Source of the DNA: Gordonia hankookensis
GTDB taxonomy: Bacteria > Actinomycetota > Actinomycetes > Mycobacteriales > Mycobacteriaceae
Direction: 5' to 3'
NCBI RefSeq assembly: GCF_014673215.1
Contig: NZ_JACWMS010000002.1
Span: 620,001-684,000 of the forward strand
DNA length: 64,000 nt
Below, one piece after another: positions 43,634 to 52,103 of this stretch; the first letter of the stretch is position 1, and every line of letters starts with the position of its first letter. The position numbers and the translations under genes are program-made. Under the pieces are notes generated by a model that was given only the letters and a program-made list of their open reading frames with translations, searched no databases and was not told the DNA's origin.

Positions 43634-44400
43634 GGCTTTCCGAAGCCCGCTTCCTGCAGGATCTGTTGCCCGGCAGGGCTCAGCACCGCGTCGATGAACT
43701 CCGTGCCAACCGACTCGTTCGCGGCGTCGCGAACCGTGGTGATCGGATAGGAGTTGACCACTGCCGCGAAAGCCGGGTCCACCACCGTCGCGACCTTGTC
43801 GCCCGCTCCCTTGGCATCGGTCACGTACACCACACCGGCGTCGGCCTGCCCCGACGTCACCTTGGTGAGCACCGCGGTGACCGACTGTTCCTCCGACGCC
43901 GCATCGACGGTGATCCCGGTGTTGCGTTCCACGGTGTCGGTCGCGTTGCCGCACGGCTGCGCCGACTGGCACACGACGGTGGTCACGCCGGGCTTGTTCA
44001 GGTCGGCAAAGGACTTGATGCCCTTCGGGTTACCCGGTGCGGTCACGATCACCAGGGTGTTGGTCGCGAAGACCTTCGGGTCGACGGCCGACTCGCCGAG
44101 CTTGGCCATGTTCTTCTCGTCCGCACTGGCGAAGACGTCGGCGGGGGAACCCTGCTTGATCTGGTTCACCAGGGTCGAGGAGCCGTCGAACGACAGCGAC
44201 ACCTTTGTTCCCGGATGCTGCTTCTGGAACTCATCCGCGATCGCGCTGAACGTCTTCTTCAGTGACGCGGCGGCGGACACGTTGAGCGTCGTCTGCGTCG
44301 CGGACGACGACGGGGACGAGGCGTCCTCCGACGACGAGCACCCGGAAGCGACCGCCATCACCGATGCAGCAACCGCGACGGCGGCCAGGACCTTCTTCAC
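43630..44400 (-). CDS. modA: Molybdate-binding lipoprotein
   Basis: 256 residues from GTG 44400, overlapping the stop of the HTH-TOBE gene. The signal peptide ends in the lipobox ASGC, giving a membrane-anchored substrate-binding protein. ModA features are NVSAAASLKKTFSAIADEF near residue 40, FDGSSTLVNQIKQGSPADVF with the oxyanion-binding Ser, and ASADEKNM. The C-terminus has YPITTVRDAANE. Captures molybdate (or tungstate) outside the membrane. Confidence 0.94.
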   Translation of the reverse strand: MKKVLAAVAVAASVMAVASGCSSSEDASSPSSSATQTTLNVSAAASLKKTFSAIADEFQKQHPGTKVSLSFDGSSTLVNQIKQGSPADVFASADEKNMAKLGESAVDPKVFATNTLVIVTAPGNPKGIKSFADLNKPGVTTVVCQSAQPCGNATDTVERNTGITVDAASEEQSVTAVLTKVTSGQADAGVVYVTDAKGAGDKVATVVDPAFAAVVNSYPITTVRDAANESVGTEFIDAVLSPAGQQILQEAGFGKP

Positions 44401-44801
44401 TGTCCATCTCGTTTCGTCTCGACGATCACGGTGGTGGCCTTCACCACCGCGGTGGCGACCGATCCCGGCGCCAGGTGGAGCTCGCGTGCGGCATCGGCAC
44501 TCATCAACGAGGTCACCTCGAACGGACCGCACTGCATCGTCACCTGTGCCATCACCCCATCGATCGACACCGCGGTGACCAGACCGGCGAACCGATTGCG
44601 CGCCGATCGCAGCACCCCGTCGTCGACCGGCGGCGCCGCGGCACGCTGACGGGCGAGTGCCGCCAACTCCGCACCGTCGACCGCGGTGACCTCCCCGTCA
44701 CCGGTGGATACGGTCAGCTCGCCTGCGGCGATCCAGCGACGCACGGTGTCATCGCTGACGCCGAGCAGCCTGGCCGCGTCACGCACTCGAATGACAGCCA
44801 T
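44397..44801 (-). CDS. Molybdate-responsive HTH-TOBE regulator (ModE-like)
   Basis: 134 residues. The N-terminal 50 form an excisionase/MerR-type winged helix (VRDAARLLGVSDDTVRRWIA). The C-terminal 68 form a TOBE (Mop) molybdate-binding domain (SARNRFAGLVTAVSIDGVMA onwards to VIVETKRD). This joins a small DNA-binding domain to the sensor, much shorter than E. coli ModE. As the first gene of the mod operon, ending in a GTGA overlap with modA, it is probably the operon's own molybdate sensor. ATG 44801 is the only reasonable start. Confidence 0.85.
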   Translation of the reverse strand: MAVIRVRDAARLLGVSDDTVRRWIAAGELTVSTGDGEVTAVDGAELAALARQRAAAPPVDDGVLRSARNRFAGLVTAVSIDGVMAQVTMQCGPFEVTSLMSADAARELHLAPGSVATAVVKATTVIVETKRDGQ

Positions 44802-44880
44802 TCGCTCACTTTATCCGCAACTGCGCCCGAGATGCCTACCAAGATCCGCATACGCGGTGGTTCGCTGTCTGATCGTTGAC

Positions 44881-44896
44881 TTCATGTCCACATGAA
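44881..44896. promoter_or_regulatory. 16-bp palindrome between mod and DrrAB-type operons
   Basis: ttcatgtccacatgaa has perfect 7-bp arms around cc. It follows a ttgact -35-like box (44876-44881) and is followed by tagcgt at 44901, so it would sit inside a plus-strand promoter for the ABC exporter. It is 80 bp upstream of the mod operon. Regulator unknown. The rest of 44802-45041 shows only a small cgcatacgcg-type dyad. Confidence 0.55.
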
Positions 44897-45041
44897 CTCC
44901 TAGCGTGGACACCGGCCATCGACGACGTACCGATGAGTTCTGGATGTCTCCATGGTCTGCACTGATGCCCTCACGGCAAGGTCCCGAGGGCCGAAAAATT
45001 AGGTCGCTGGATGTCCGAATTGCACCGTAGTGTGGAGAAAC

Positions 45042-46061
45042 ATGAGCTCACCCACCGCCCCCGCCGTAGCGTCACGAGATCGACACGCGACGCAGGACGT
45101 CGCCATCGAGGCCGTCGACCTGGTCAAGAAGTTCGGTGATTTCACCGCAGTCGACGGCGTCAGCTTCACCGTGCCGCAAGGCTCGGTACTCGGCCTGCTC
45201 GGCCCCAACGGAGCAGGCAAGACCACCATTGTCCGCATGATGACCACGTTGTCGCCGCCGACCGGCGGTTCGGCCACCATCGCCGGCTACGACGTCGCGA
45301 CCCAACCCGAGATGGTCCGCCGCAGTATGGGATTGACGGGTCAGGCCGCCACGGTCGACGAGATCCTCACCGGACGCGAGAACATCAGGATGATCGGGGG
45401 TCTGTACGGCATCGGTCGCAAGGAACTCAACCGTCGAGCCGATCGGCTCCTCGAGCAGTTCTCGCTGACCGAGGCCGGCAACAAACAGGTCAAGTCCTAC
45501 TCGGGCGGCATGCGACGACGCCTCGACCTCGCGGTCAGCCTGTTGGCCGCGCCGCCGGTGCTGTTCCTCGACGAGCCGACCACCGGCCTCGATCCGCGCA
45601 GCCGACAGGAACTCTGGGATGTGTTGCGCAACCTCGTCGCCGACGGCACCACGCTGTTGCTGACCACGCAGTACCTCGAGGAGGCCGACCAGCTCGCCGA
45701 TGACATCGTCGTGATCGACAAAGGCAAGATCATCGCGCACGGCACGTCGCTACAGCTCAAGCAGCAGGCCGGCGCGGCGAGCCTGGTTCTCACCGTCTCC
45801 GACCCCGACGACATCCCCGAGGCGGAGGCGCTGTTGCGCAAGACCGGCACCGAAGTCTTCATCGATCACGGCGCCCGACGACTGACCGCACCCGCCGACG
45901 GACTCGGCGATCTCACCCGCGTCGTCGCATGGTTCGACGAGAGCGGCATCGCCGTCGATGACCTGGGGCTGGCCCGACCCAGCCTCGATGACGTCTTCCT
46001 GTCACTCACCGGCCACCGCGCCGAGGACGACTCGGCCTCCGAGGAGGAGCAGACCGCATGA
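45042..46061 (+). CDS. ABC exporter ATP-binding protein, DrrA type
   Basis: 339 residues from ATG 45042, with GGAGAA six bases before it (GTG 45030 is weaker). Walker A GPNGAGKTT, signature SYSGGMRRRLDLAVSLL and Walker B PVLFLDEPTTGLDP are intact. The C-terminal 100 residues match the DrrA regulatory domain, with the family's LARPSLDDVFLSLTG. DrrA-type ATPases drive efflux of anthracyclines or of lipids such as phthiocerol dimycocerosate. It is coupled to the permease by an ATGA overlap. Confidence 0.93.
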   Translation: MSSPTAPAVASRDRHATQDVAIEAVDLVKKFGDFTAVDGVSFTVPQGSVLGLLGPNGAGKTTIVRMMTTLSPPTGGSATIAGYDVATQPEMVRRSMGLTGQAATVDEILTGRENIRMIGGLYGIGRKELNRRADRLLEQFSLTEAGNKQVKSYSGGMRRRLDLAVSLLAAPPVLFLDEPTTGLDPRSRQELWDVLRNLVADGTTLLLTTQYLEEADQLADDIVVIDKGKIIAHGTSLQLKQQAGAASLVLTVSDPDDIPEAEALLRKTGTEVFIDHGARRLTAPADGLGDLTRVVAWFDESGIAVDDLGLARPSLDDVFLSLTGHRAEDDSASEEEQTA

Positions 46062-46906
46062 CCACCACCGTCACCTCCGATCCCCTGGTCGCACAGCGAC
46101 CCGAGATCCATCAGACAACCATCTGGCAACAGTCATGGATCATGGTGAAACGCAACATGATCCACACCAAACGGATGCCGGAGATGCTCTCCGACGTGAC
46201 CATCCAGCCGATCATGTTCGTGCTGCTGTTCGCGTACGTCTTCGGCGCGTCGATCACCAACACGGGTGGCGTGTCCTACAAGGAGTTCCTGCTCCCGGGC
46301 ATCATGGGCCAGACCATCGTGTTCACCGCGTTCATCGTGGCCACCGGCATCACCGCCGACCTGGAGAAGGGGATCATCGACCGCTTCCGCTCACTGCCGA
46401 TCCGTCGATCGTCGGTGCTGGTCGGCCGGAGCATCGCGAGCCTGCTGCACTCGTCGATCGGCATCGTGGTCATGGCCATCACCGGACTCGCGATCGGCTG
46501 GCGCATCCACGGCACGTTCGGCGAGGCGGTCCTCGCCTTCGCCCTCGTCCTGCTGTTCGGCTTCGGGATGATCTGGTTCGGCATCCTCATCGGTTCGTGG
46601 CTGAGTTCGGTCGAGGCCGTGAACGGTTTCATGTTCACCACGCTGTTCCCGCTCACGTTCCTGTCCAACGCCTTCGTCCCGACCGCACCGATGCCGACAT
46701 GGCTGCGGACCATCGCGGAGTGGAATCCCATCTCGGCGCTCGTCCAGGCGATGCGCGTGCTGTGGGGCAACGGGCCGGCCGCAGGACCGGATTCGCCATG
46801 GCCGCTGCAGCACCCGGAGGTCGCGACCCTGATCTGGGCGGTTGTGTTGACGCTGGTGTTCGCGCCGTTCGCATTGCGCGCCTACAACAAACGCACCTCC
46901 GACTGA
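46058..46906 (+). CDS. ABC exporter permease, DrrB/ABC-2 type
   Basis: 282 residues with six hydrophobic segments. The ABC-2 pattern includes MVKRNMIHTKRMPEMLSDVT before helix 1, EKGIIDRFRSLPIRRSSVLVG in the cytosolic loop and TLFPLTFLSNAFVPTAPMP near the end. It overlaps its ATPase by 4 bp. Together they form a two-gene exporter. Substrate unknown. Confidence 0.93.
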   Translation: MTTTVTSDPLVAQRPEIHQTTIWQQSWIMVKRNMIHTKRMPEMLSDVTIQPIMFVLLFAYVFGASITNTGGVSYKEFLLPGIMGQTIVFTAFIVATGITADLEKGIIDRFRSLPIRRSSVLVGRSIASLLHSSIGIVVMAITGLAIGWRIHGTFGEAVLAFALVLLFGFGMIWFGILIGSWLSSVEAVNGFMFTTLFPLTFLSNAFVPTAPMPTWLRTIAEWNPISALVQAMRVLWGNGPAAGPDSPWPLQHPEVATLIWAVVLTLVFAPFALRAYNKRTSD

Positions 46907-46946
46907 GCCCCCTCCCTCCTCTCCCCCCACCTCCCGCACCCTCTCC

Positions 46947-47017
46947 GCAGCCGCGACGGTTCCCGGCATCCGCGACGCCTTTTCGGGGGCGCGGTTGACG
47001 GGAACCGTCGCGGCTGC
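46947..47017. terminator. Long bidirectional hairpin terminator
   Basis: Perfect 19-bp arms (gcagccgcgacggttcccg at 46947-46965, its complement at 46999-47017) enclose a 33-nt loop with its own smaller GC stem. It lies between the convergent exporter permease and ROK regulator genes. C-rich and G-rich runs flank it. Confidence 0.8.
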
Positions 47018-47061
47018 GGGGTGGGTTGGGGGGAGGAGGGAGGGGGTTTGGGTTGGGGGGG

Positions 47062-48411
47062 TTAGGCAGTGGCGGCGAGGGCTTCGAGCGGATCGGTGTA
47101 GATCGCGTCGAGGGAGACCGCACCGGCGGCTTGCTGCTGCACGGTGGTTCCCGAATGTGACACGCGCACATCACGATTGGCCACCACAGACGTCGTCTTG
47201 ACGGCCTTCGCGACGGTGGGCAGCGTGGCCGGGAAATCGGTGAATGCCTGACCACCGAGCACGATGTGATCGGGGTTGAAGATATCGGCGATCAGCGCGA
47301 CGGTCCGGCCGAGGACCTCGGCGCGCTCCTCGAGCAGCGCGCGTGCGGTGGCGTCGCCGCCACGGGCGAGATCGTGCACGCCCTCGATGGCGTCGACCGA
47401 GAGCCCGAGCGCTTGCGCGGCGTCCACCACGCCGGTGTCACTGGCGGTCGGCTCGAGGCGCCCGGTCTTCTCCGGATCGAGAAGCGTGGTGGGTCCGGTG
47501 GGGAAATGTCCGATGACCGGCGGTCCTGCCGTCGGAGTGTGCACGGTGCCGTCGACGCAGAAGGCGGTACCCACCATCTCGCGGGCATAGAAGTACAGGA
47601 AGCTCGACTTCTTCTGATCGGGATTGACGACGAGTTCTGCGGCGGCCATCGCCTCGACGTGCGAGGCGACCGAAACCGGCAGACCGACGGTCTCGGCGAT
47701 GATCCGGCCGACCGGCGCCGCCGACCAGCCGAGGCGTGGGTGATCCACCGATCCACCCGGAGCGACGCGACCGCCGAGGGCCACACCGGCCCAGAGCACA
47801 CGGCGACCCGCCCAGCGCCCGACGAATCGGCGAGCACTGACCCCGATCGCCTCGAGGGTCTCCTCCGGGCTGTCCGCGGCAGGCGTGGGGATCTGGATGG
47901 CACCGACCACCCGATGCAGGAGGTCGTGGGTGGTGATCGAGGTGACCTTGTAGCCGATGTGGATGCCCAGTGTGAGGAAATCGGCGACGTTGAGTTCGAA
48001 GGGCAGTCGCGGGCGTCCGATGGCGCCTGCGGGGGCGAGATCGGCCCGTTCGCGGATCAGACCGGCCTTGAGCAGGGCGCCCACCTGCCGGTTCACGGTC
48101 GAGATGCTCAGCCCGGTGTGCTCGGCGGCGTCGTCGCGGAACACCGGCCCGGACAGACGCGCGGTGCGCAGTACCAGCGCGGCAGGTTTCGATGACAGCT
48201 GCAGCTGCGGCGTGGCGATGTGAATGGCGGACGCTCCCTTACGCGGTGACCCGTAGGCAAGTGGGCGGGGAACGCGGGCGGCGGGCCGGTGTCCCTGGGG
48301 ACGATGTCCCTGGGGACGGGGATCTTGACTTCGGTGTTCTTGAGGTCGGGGCGCCGGCGGTCGGGCGGGTTCCGGGTTGGTGGTGCTGCGATGGTCGAGT
48401 GTTGCGGTCAT
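47062..48411 (-). CDS. ROK family transcriptional regulator (Rv0485-like)
   Basis: 449 residues. A 60-residue Pro/His/Arg-rich lead contains PQGHRPQGHRP repeats. A winged helix follows at about 80-140 (TGLSISTVNRQVGALLKAGL) and then a ROK fold. The ROK catalytic Asp is missing (ASHVEAMAAAEL in place of the usual N-D pair), and the zinc motif CxCGxxGC is absent. It is therefore a regulator without kinase activity. The overall plan resembles mycobacterial Rv0485. ATG 48411 is accepted, though a start nearer the helix-turn-helix (GTG around 48240) cannot be excluded. Confidence 0.85.
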   Translation of the reverse strand: MTATLDHRSTTNPEPARPPAPRPQEHRSQDPRPQGHRPQGHRPAARVPRPLAYGSPRKGASAIHIATPQLQLSSKPAALVLRTARLSGPVFRDDAAEHTGLSISTVNRQVGALLKAGLIRERADLAPAGAIGRPRLPFELNVADFLTLGIHIGYKVTSITTHDLLHRVVGAIQIPTPAADSPEETLEAIGVSARRFVGRWAGRRVLWAGVALGGRVAPGGSVDHPRLGWSAAPVGRIIAETVGLPVSVASHVEAMAAAELVVNPDQKKSSFLYFYAREMVGTAFCVDGTVHTPTAGPPVIGHFPTGPTTLLDPEKTGRLEPTASDTGVVDAAQALGLSVDAIEGVHDLARGGDATARALLEERAEVLGRTVALIADIFNPDHIVLGGQAFTDFPATLPTVAKAVKTTSVVANRDVRVSHSGTTVQQQAAGAVSLDAIYTDPLEALAATA

Positions 48412-48979
48412 CTGTGTGTCCTCATCGAATGTGCCACATCCGAGCCGGGTCGGCGCCGTGGCGCGACCGAGTCACTCGGATGAGCGGAAAGTGAGTGGGC
48501 CGCCTTTGGCCCGGGATGAATGCTGAGATCAGCGCATTCGGCAACAACACAGAACACGAGCGAACGGCAGCCGACAGCCCAGAGCGGTCGTCACATAGGT
48601 GACCTCTGGGACGTAGGGCTGGCGGCTCGTCATGTCCATCAAGCTAGCAACGGGCGAGGGCCGCTGGCAACCTCGGACGGCCCACCACCGGGTACATCGG
48701 CGGCACGCAAATATAGGCGTTCACCGGCGATGATAGGACTGCGACGACGTCCTGGCCTCGGTTGCGCGCAGCCTGATTCAAACCCGCTCCGGACGCACCC
48801 GAGCGCCCTCGATCCGCCCGGCAGGCCCGGCGATCCCCCTCACGACCGCCGGGCCGGCGCGGCTCATCCGGTGCCTGCGCACCGGACCTCCATCTGACGC
48901 AGCAGACCCGGTTTCGGTTCCGTCGAACGGTCGACTCGAGGGGCTGATCTTGTCGGACCCTTCCCGTAATCTGGGACAC
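48412..48979. other. 568-bp intergenic region between ROK regulator and sigma factor
   Basis: Holds the divergent promoters of both genes. One clear dyad, gtcacataggtgac at 48590-48603, is a candidate operator. Short open frames here have no ribosome site, no recognisable motif and poor codon pattern, so no gene is called. No riboswitch or tRNA was recognised. Confidence 0.5.
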
Positions 48980-50026
48980 ATGTCCACCACGACTGCGCCC
49001 AACGCGTCCGACGCCGAGTTTCTCGAGGTCACCGAACCGTTCCGGCGCGAGATCCTGGCACATTGCTATCGGATGATGGGGTCTCATCACGACGCCGAGG
49101 ACCTCACGCAGGAGACCTATCTGCGCGCGTGGCGTGGCTACGCAGGTTTCGATCGGCGCGCGTCGGTGCGCACGTGGTTGCACAAGATCGCCACCAACAC
49201 CTGCCTCACCGCACTGGGGAGCCGACAGCGGCGACCGCTGCCGTCCGGACTCGGGGGTGACGCCTTCGACCCGACCGACGACCTCCTGCAAGACCACGAG
49301 GTCCCCTGGCTCGAGCCGTTCTCCGGCACCGTCGACGAGATCACGCCGGGCGACGATGCCGATCCCGCCTATGTGGTGGGTGCTCGCGAGTCGATCCGCC
49401 TCGCCTTCATCGCCGCCCTCCAGCATCTGCCGGAACGTCAGCGTGCCGTCCTGATCCTCCGTGACGTCCTGCAGTGGCGGGCCGCAGAGGTCGCCGACAC
49501 CATCGGGGTCACCACCGCAACCGTGAACAGTCTCCTGCAGCGGGCCCGAGAGCAGCTGAAGAACACTGCGCCCGAGAAGGATTCGCCGAGCACGCTCGAC
49601 GATGCCGCAAAACGTGAACTGCTCGCCAAGTACGTGTCGGCCTTCGAACGGTACGACGTCGATGCGATCGTCGACCTGTTCACCGACAAGGCCATCTGGG
49701 AGATGCCGCCGTTCACCGGCTGGTATCAGGGCGCCGGCGCCATCGGTACGCTCATCCGCCGCAATTGTCCCGCCGAGAAAGACGGCGATCAGATCCTCCT
49801 GCCCACCACGGCGAACGGGCAGCCGGCGTTCGGCCTCTACATGCGCGAGCCAGACGGCGTCCACCGACCGTTCCAGCTCCAGGTTCTCGACCTCGACGCC
49901 GACGGCAAGGTCTCCTATGTCGTTGCCTTCTTCAGCGACACCCTGGAGGAGGATTTCGCACGGTTCGGGCTGCCCGCCACACCGTACGAGGCACCCCAGC
50001 GCACCGCGCCGAGCCCATTCCACTGA
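48980..50026 (+). CDS. sigG: ECF sigma factor with C-terminal SnoaL domain, SigG type
   Basis: 348 residues from ATG 48980 (TTG 48950 is an alternative). Region 2 has AHCYRMMGSHHDAEDLTQET. Region 4 has HLPERQRAVLILRDVLQWRA followed by AEVADTIGVTTATVNSLLQR. The C-terminal 140 residues form a SnoaL-like/NTF2 domain (RYDVDAIVDLFTDKAIWEMP), which is typical of the ECF41/SigG group. In these sigma factors that domain controls activity in place of an anti-sigma factor. None is encoded alongside. Named sigG from domain content and length close to Rv0182c. Confidence 0.88.
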   Translation: MSTTTAPNASDAEFLEVTEPFRREILAHCYRMMGSHHDAEDLTQETYLRAWRGYAGFDRRASVRTWLHKIATNTCLTALGSRQRRPLPSGLGGDAFDPTDDLLQDHEVPWLEPFSGTVDEITPGDDADPAYVVGARESIRLAFIAALQHLPERQRAVLILRDVLQWRAAEVADTIGVTTATVNSLLQRAREQLKNTAPEKDSPSTLDDAAKRELLAKYVSAFERYDVDAIVDLFTDKAIWEMPPFTGWYQGAGAIGTLIRRNCPAEKDGDQILLPTTANGQPAFGLYMREPDGVHRPFQLQVLDLDADGKVSYVVAFFSDTLEEDFARFGLPATPYEAPQRTAPSPFH

Positions 50027-50077
50027 CACGGATCACGAGCGTTTCCGCTGCCGAGCCCGGTGTTCGAGCTCGGGCGG

Positions 50078-50509
50078 CTACGTCGAGGAGTCGTCGTCCG
50101 CCGGGATCTGCGAGGCGTCCATCCAGACGACCTCCCACGCGTGGCCGTCGAGATCGCAGAAGCTGCGGCAGTACATGAACCCGAGATCCTCGGGATCACG
50201 CAGTGCAGAGCCGCCATGCGTCAGCGCCGCATCCGCGCACCGATCGACCTCGGACCGCGAGCCTGCCGACACCGCCACCAACGATTCACGTCCGACGTAT
50301 GGGTCAGCCACCGCGCCTGCCGCATATCCCGCGAACCGCTGCGCGGCGTGGAGCACCACCCTGCTGCAGTCGTTGATCTCCATGCAGACGGTGCCCTGAT
50401 CGCAGAACATCGCGTCGAACCGGAAGCCCAGGCACGTGAAGAACGCCCGCGAACGCGCCACATCGGCCACGGGAAGGTTGACGAACAACATCGTCGACAA
50501 TTCGGACAC
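50078..50509 (-). CDS. VOC (glyoxalase/bleomycin-resistance) family protein
   Basis: 143 residues from GTG 50509; ATG 50491 is also possible. It holds a beta-alpha-beta-beta-beta pair: LFVNLPVADVARSRAFFTCL near the start and FGFMYCRSFCDLDGHAWEVVWMD at the end, with the usual final Glu ligand in WEVVW. The His/Gln first-module ligand is not obvious. It converges on the sigma factor gene. Substrate unknown; members include dioxygenases, isomerases and drug-binding proteins. Confidence 0.85.
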   Translation of the reverse strand: MSELSTMLFVNLPVADVARSRAFFTCLGFRFDAMFCDQGTVCMEINDCSRVVLHAAQRFAGYAAGAVADPYVGRESLVAVSAGSRSEVDRCADAALTHGGSALRDPEDLGFMYCRSFCDLDGHAWEVVWMDASQIPADDDSST

Positions 50510-50599
50510 TCCTCGATCGCGTGGTGATCCCACGATGTATCGACCGGCCGGACGGCCCGAACTCATCGCGCGCCCGCGCGAGGCCATAAGGTGTGACGC

Positions 50600-51292
50600 A
50601 TGGGCGTGATCTATCTGGTCCGGCATGGACAGGCCGACCCCAATGCGTACGGCATCCAGGGCACCGACGATCCGGCGCCCAACGGGCCGGGTGGACTCAC
50701 CGACACCGGCGTGATGCAGGCCAGACTGACCGGGGCGCTACTCGCCAGTCTGACCGACAAGGTCACCGCTGCGGTCAGCGGCGATCTCCCCCGGCAGTCG
50801 CAGACCCTGGCCGGGGTACTCGCGGCCTTCGACTCGGCCCCCACACCGGAGGTCGATCCGGACTGGAACGAATATGCGCTGCCCGCCTTGGTCGGCTCGG
50901 CCAGCGCCGAGGAATACCGTGACGGCCGCAGCTACCAGCAACGTCTCGACGCCGGTCTGGCCGAATGGATTGCCGATACTGCCGAACACCACGAGGCCGG
51001 CGGCGAGACCTACCGGGACTTCGACGCCCGGATATCCGCTGCCGCCGCCCGGGCCGTCGCCCTGGCCGGATCAGGGCAGACGGTTGTGGTGGTCTCCTCC
51101 GCCGGCTCCATCACCCGATGGCTCGGCCAACTGTGGGACATCCCGGCGCAGACCTGGCCGTTGTTGTCCCGCACGATGGTGAACGCCTCGGTGTCGAAGC
51201 TGATCGTCGGACGCAGTGGCGTCTCGGTGGTCTCGTTCAACGAACACGCCCATCTCGCGGATCGGGACGGTGGGGTCGCGACGTTCCGCTGA
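50600..51292 (+). CDS. Histidine phosphatase family protein
   Basis: 230 residues. Catalytic His in YLVRHGQADPN, the second Arg in VSGDLPRQSQTLAG, and the second His replaced in context by VVVSSAGSITRW near residue 170, where GHG would be expected (the segment reads SSAGS). The fold is a phosphoglycerate-mutase-type phosphatase, but loss of that His may reduce activity. ATG 50600. Substrate unknown. Divergent from the VOC gene. Confidence 0.8.
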   Translation: MGVIYLVRHGQADPNAYGIQGTDDPAPNGPGGLTDTGVMQARLTGALLASLTDKVTAAVSGDLPRQSQTLAGVLAAFDSAPTPEVDPDWNEYALPALVGSASAEEYRDGRSYQQRLDAGLAEWIADTAEHHEAGGETYRDFDARISAAAARAVALAGSGQTVVVVSSAGSITRWLGQLWDIPAQTWPLLSRTMVNASVSKLIVGRSGVSVVSFNEHAHLADRDGGVATFR

Positions 51293-51302
51293 GGTGCATG
51301 AT

Positions 51303-51346
51303 ATCGATACGGATTCTCGCTCCGCTCGGTTCCTACTCGATCAGCA
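51303..51346. repeat. Degenerate half of the dispersed palindromic repeat
   Basis: Reads atcgatacgg, then tctcgctccgctcgg, then tactcgatcagcag, matching the left half of the copies at 56886 and 57035. The right half is absent. It lies between the phosphatase and SDR genes. Confidence 0.65.
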
Positions 51347-51365
51347 GTGGGCAGCGCCACCACAC

Positions 51366-52103
51366 TCACGCCCGATGCAGATTGCTCCCCGGACGCGTCA
51401 GGATCACGTTGGGCAGCACCGCGAATCGCGACAGCTGGGTCACCGAGTGCGCGATGGTGGCGACATCGCCGACGGTGATCATCTCCGCACCAGGGACCTG
51501 ATCCTTGAGCCACTCGGACATGTCCGTGTCGACATATCCGGGTGCGATGGTCGTCGCGCTCACTCCGTTCAACGACTCCTCGAGGTTGAACGTCTCGCAC
51601 AGCGAGATCAGCGCCGCTTTCGTCGACCCGTATGCCGACAGCTCCGGCTCCGGGTAGACGCCGGTGATCGAGGCGACGGCGATCACCTTCGCCACACCGT
51701 TCGACCCGGCCGTGGCACGCAGCGTCGGCAACAGTGACTGCAAAAGGATGTACGGCGCACGGACATTCACCTGATAGAGGCGGTCGAAACGACGGACCGG
51801 CAGTTCCGCGATGGCGCCCTTCTGTCCCATCCCGGCGTTGATCACCAGGGCATCGCACCTGCCGAATGCCTCGGCATGTCCCGCCGCCAGATCGGCGACG
51901 GCATCCGCGTCGGTCATGTCCGCCGGGATCACCTCGACGTGCCTCGCCCCGAGCTCCGAGAGCTCACCTGCCCTGCGTTCCAACGCTTCTCGCCCGCGCG
52001 AACTGATGGTCAGACTCCACCCGTCCGCGGCGAATCGCTCGGCGATCGCCGCACCGATACCCCGCGAGGCACCGGTCACCAACGCGACCCTGTCATCCGA
52101 CAT
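51366..52103 (-). CDS. Short-chain dehydrogenase/reductase
   Basis: 245-residue classical SDR. NAD(P) motif TGASRGIG at the N-terminus, NAG in LVINAGMG, catalytic Ser in IAVASITG, and the Tyr-x3-Lys in SAYGSTKAAL. The Arg after the nucleotide motif (SSRGREAL) favours NADP(H). Its start overlaps the APH-like gene stop by 11 bp, so it is the third gene of the acyl-CoA dehydrogenase operon. Confidence 0.93.
   Translation of the reverse strand: MSDDRVALVTGASRGIGAAIAERFAADGWSLTISSRGREALERRAGELSELGARHVEVIPADMTDADAVADLAAGHAEAFGRCDALVINAGMGQKGAIAELPVRRFDRLYQVNVRAPYILLQSLLPTLRATAGSNGVAKVIAVASITGVYPEPELSAYGSTKAALISLCETFNLEESLNGVSATTIAPGYVDTDMSEWLKDQVPGAEMITVGDVATIAHSVTQLSRFAVLPNVILTRPGSNLHRA

Noticed and set aside
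48520-48897. 125-codon frame in the ROK-sigG gap
   Set aside because: No ribosome site, irregular composition, no recognisable motif.
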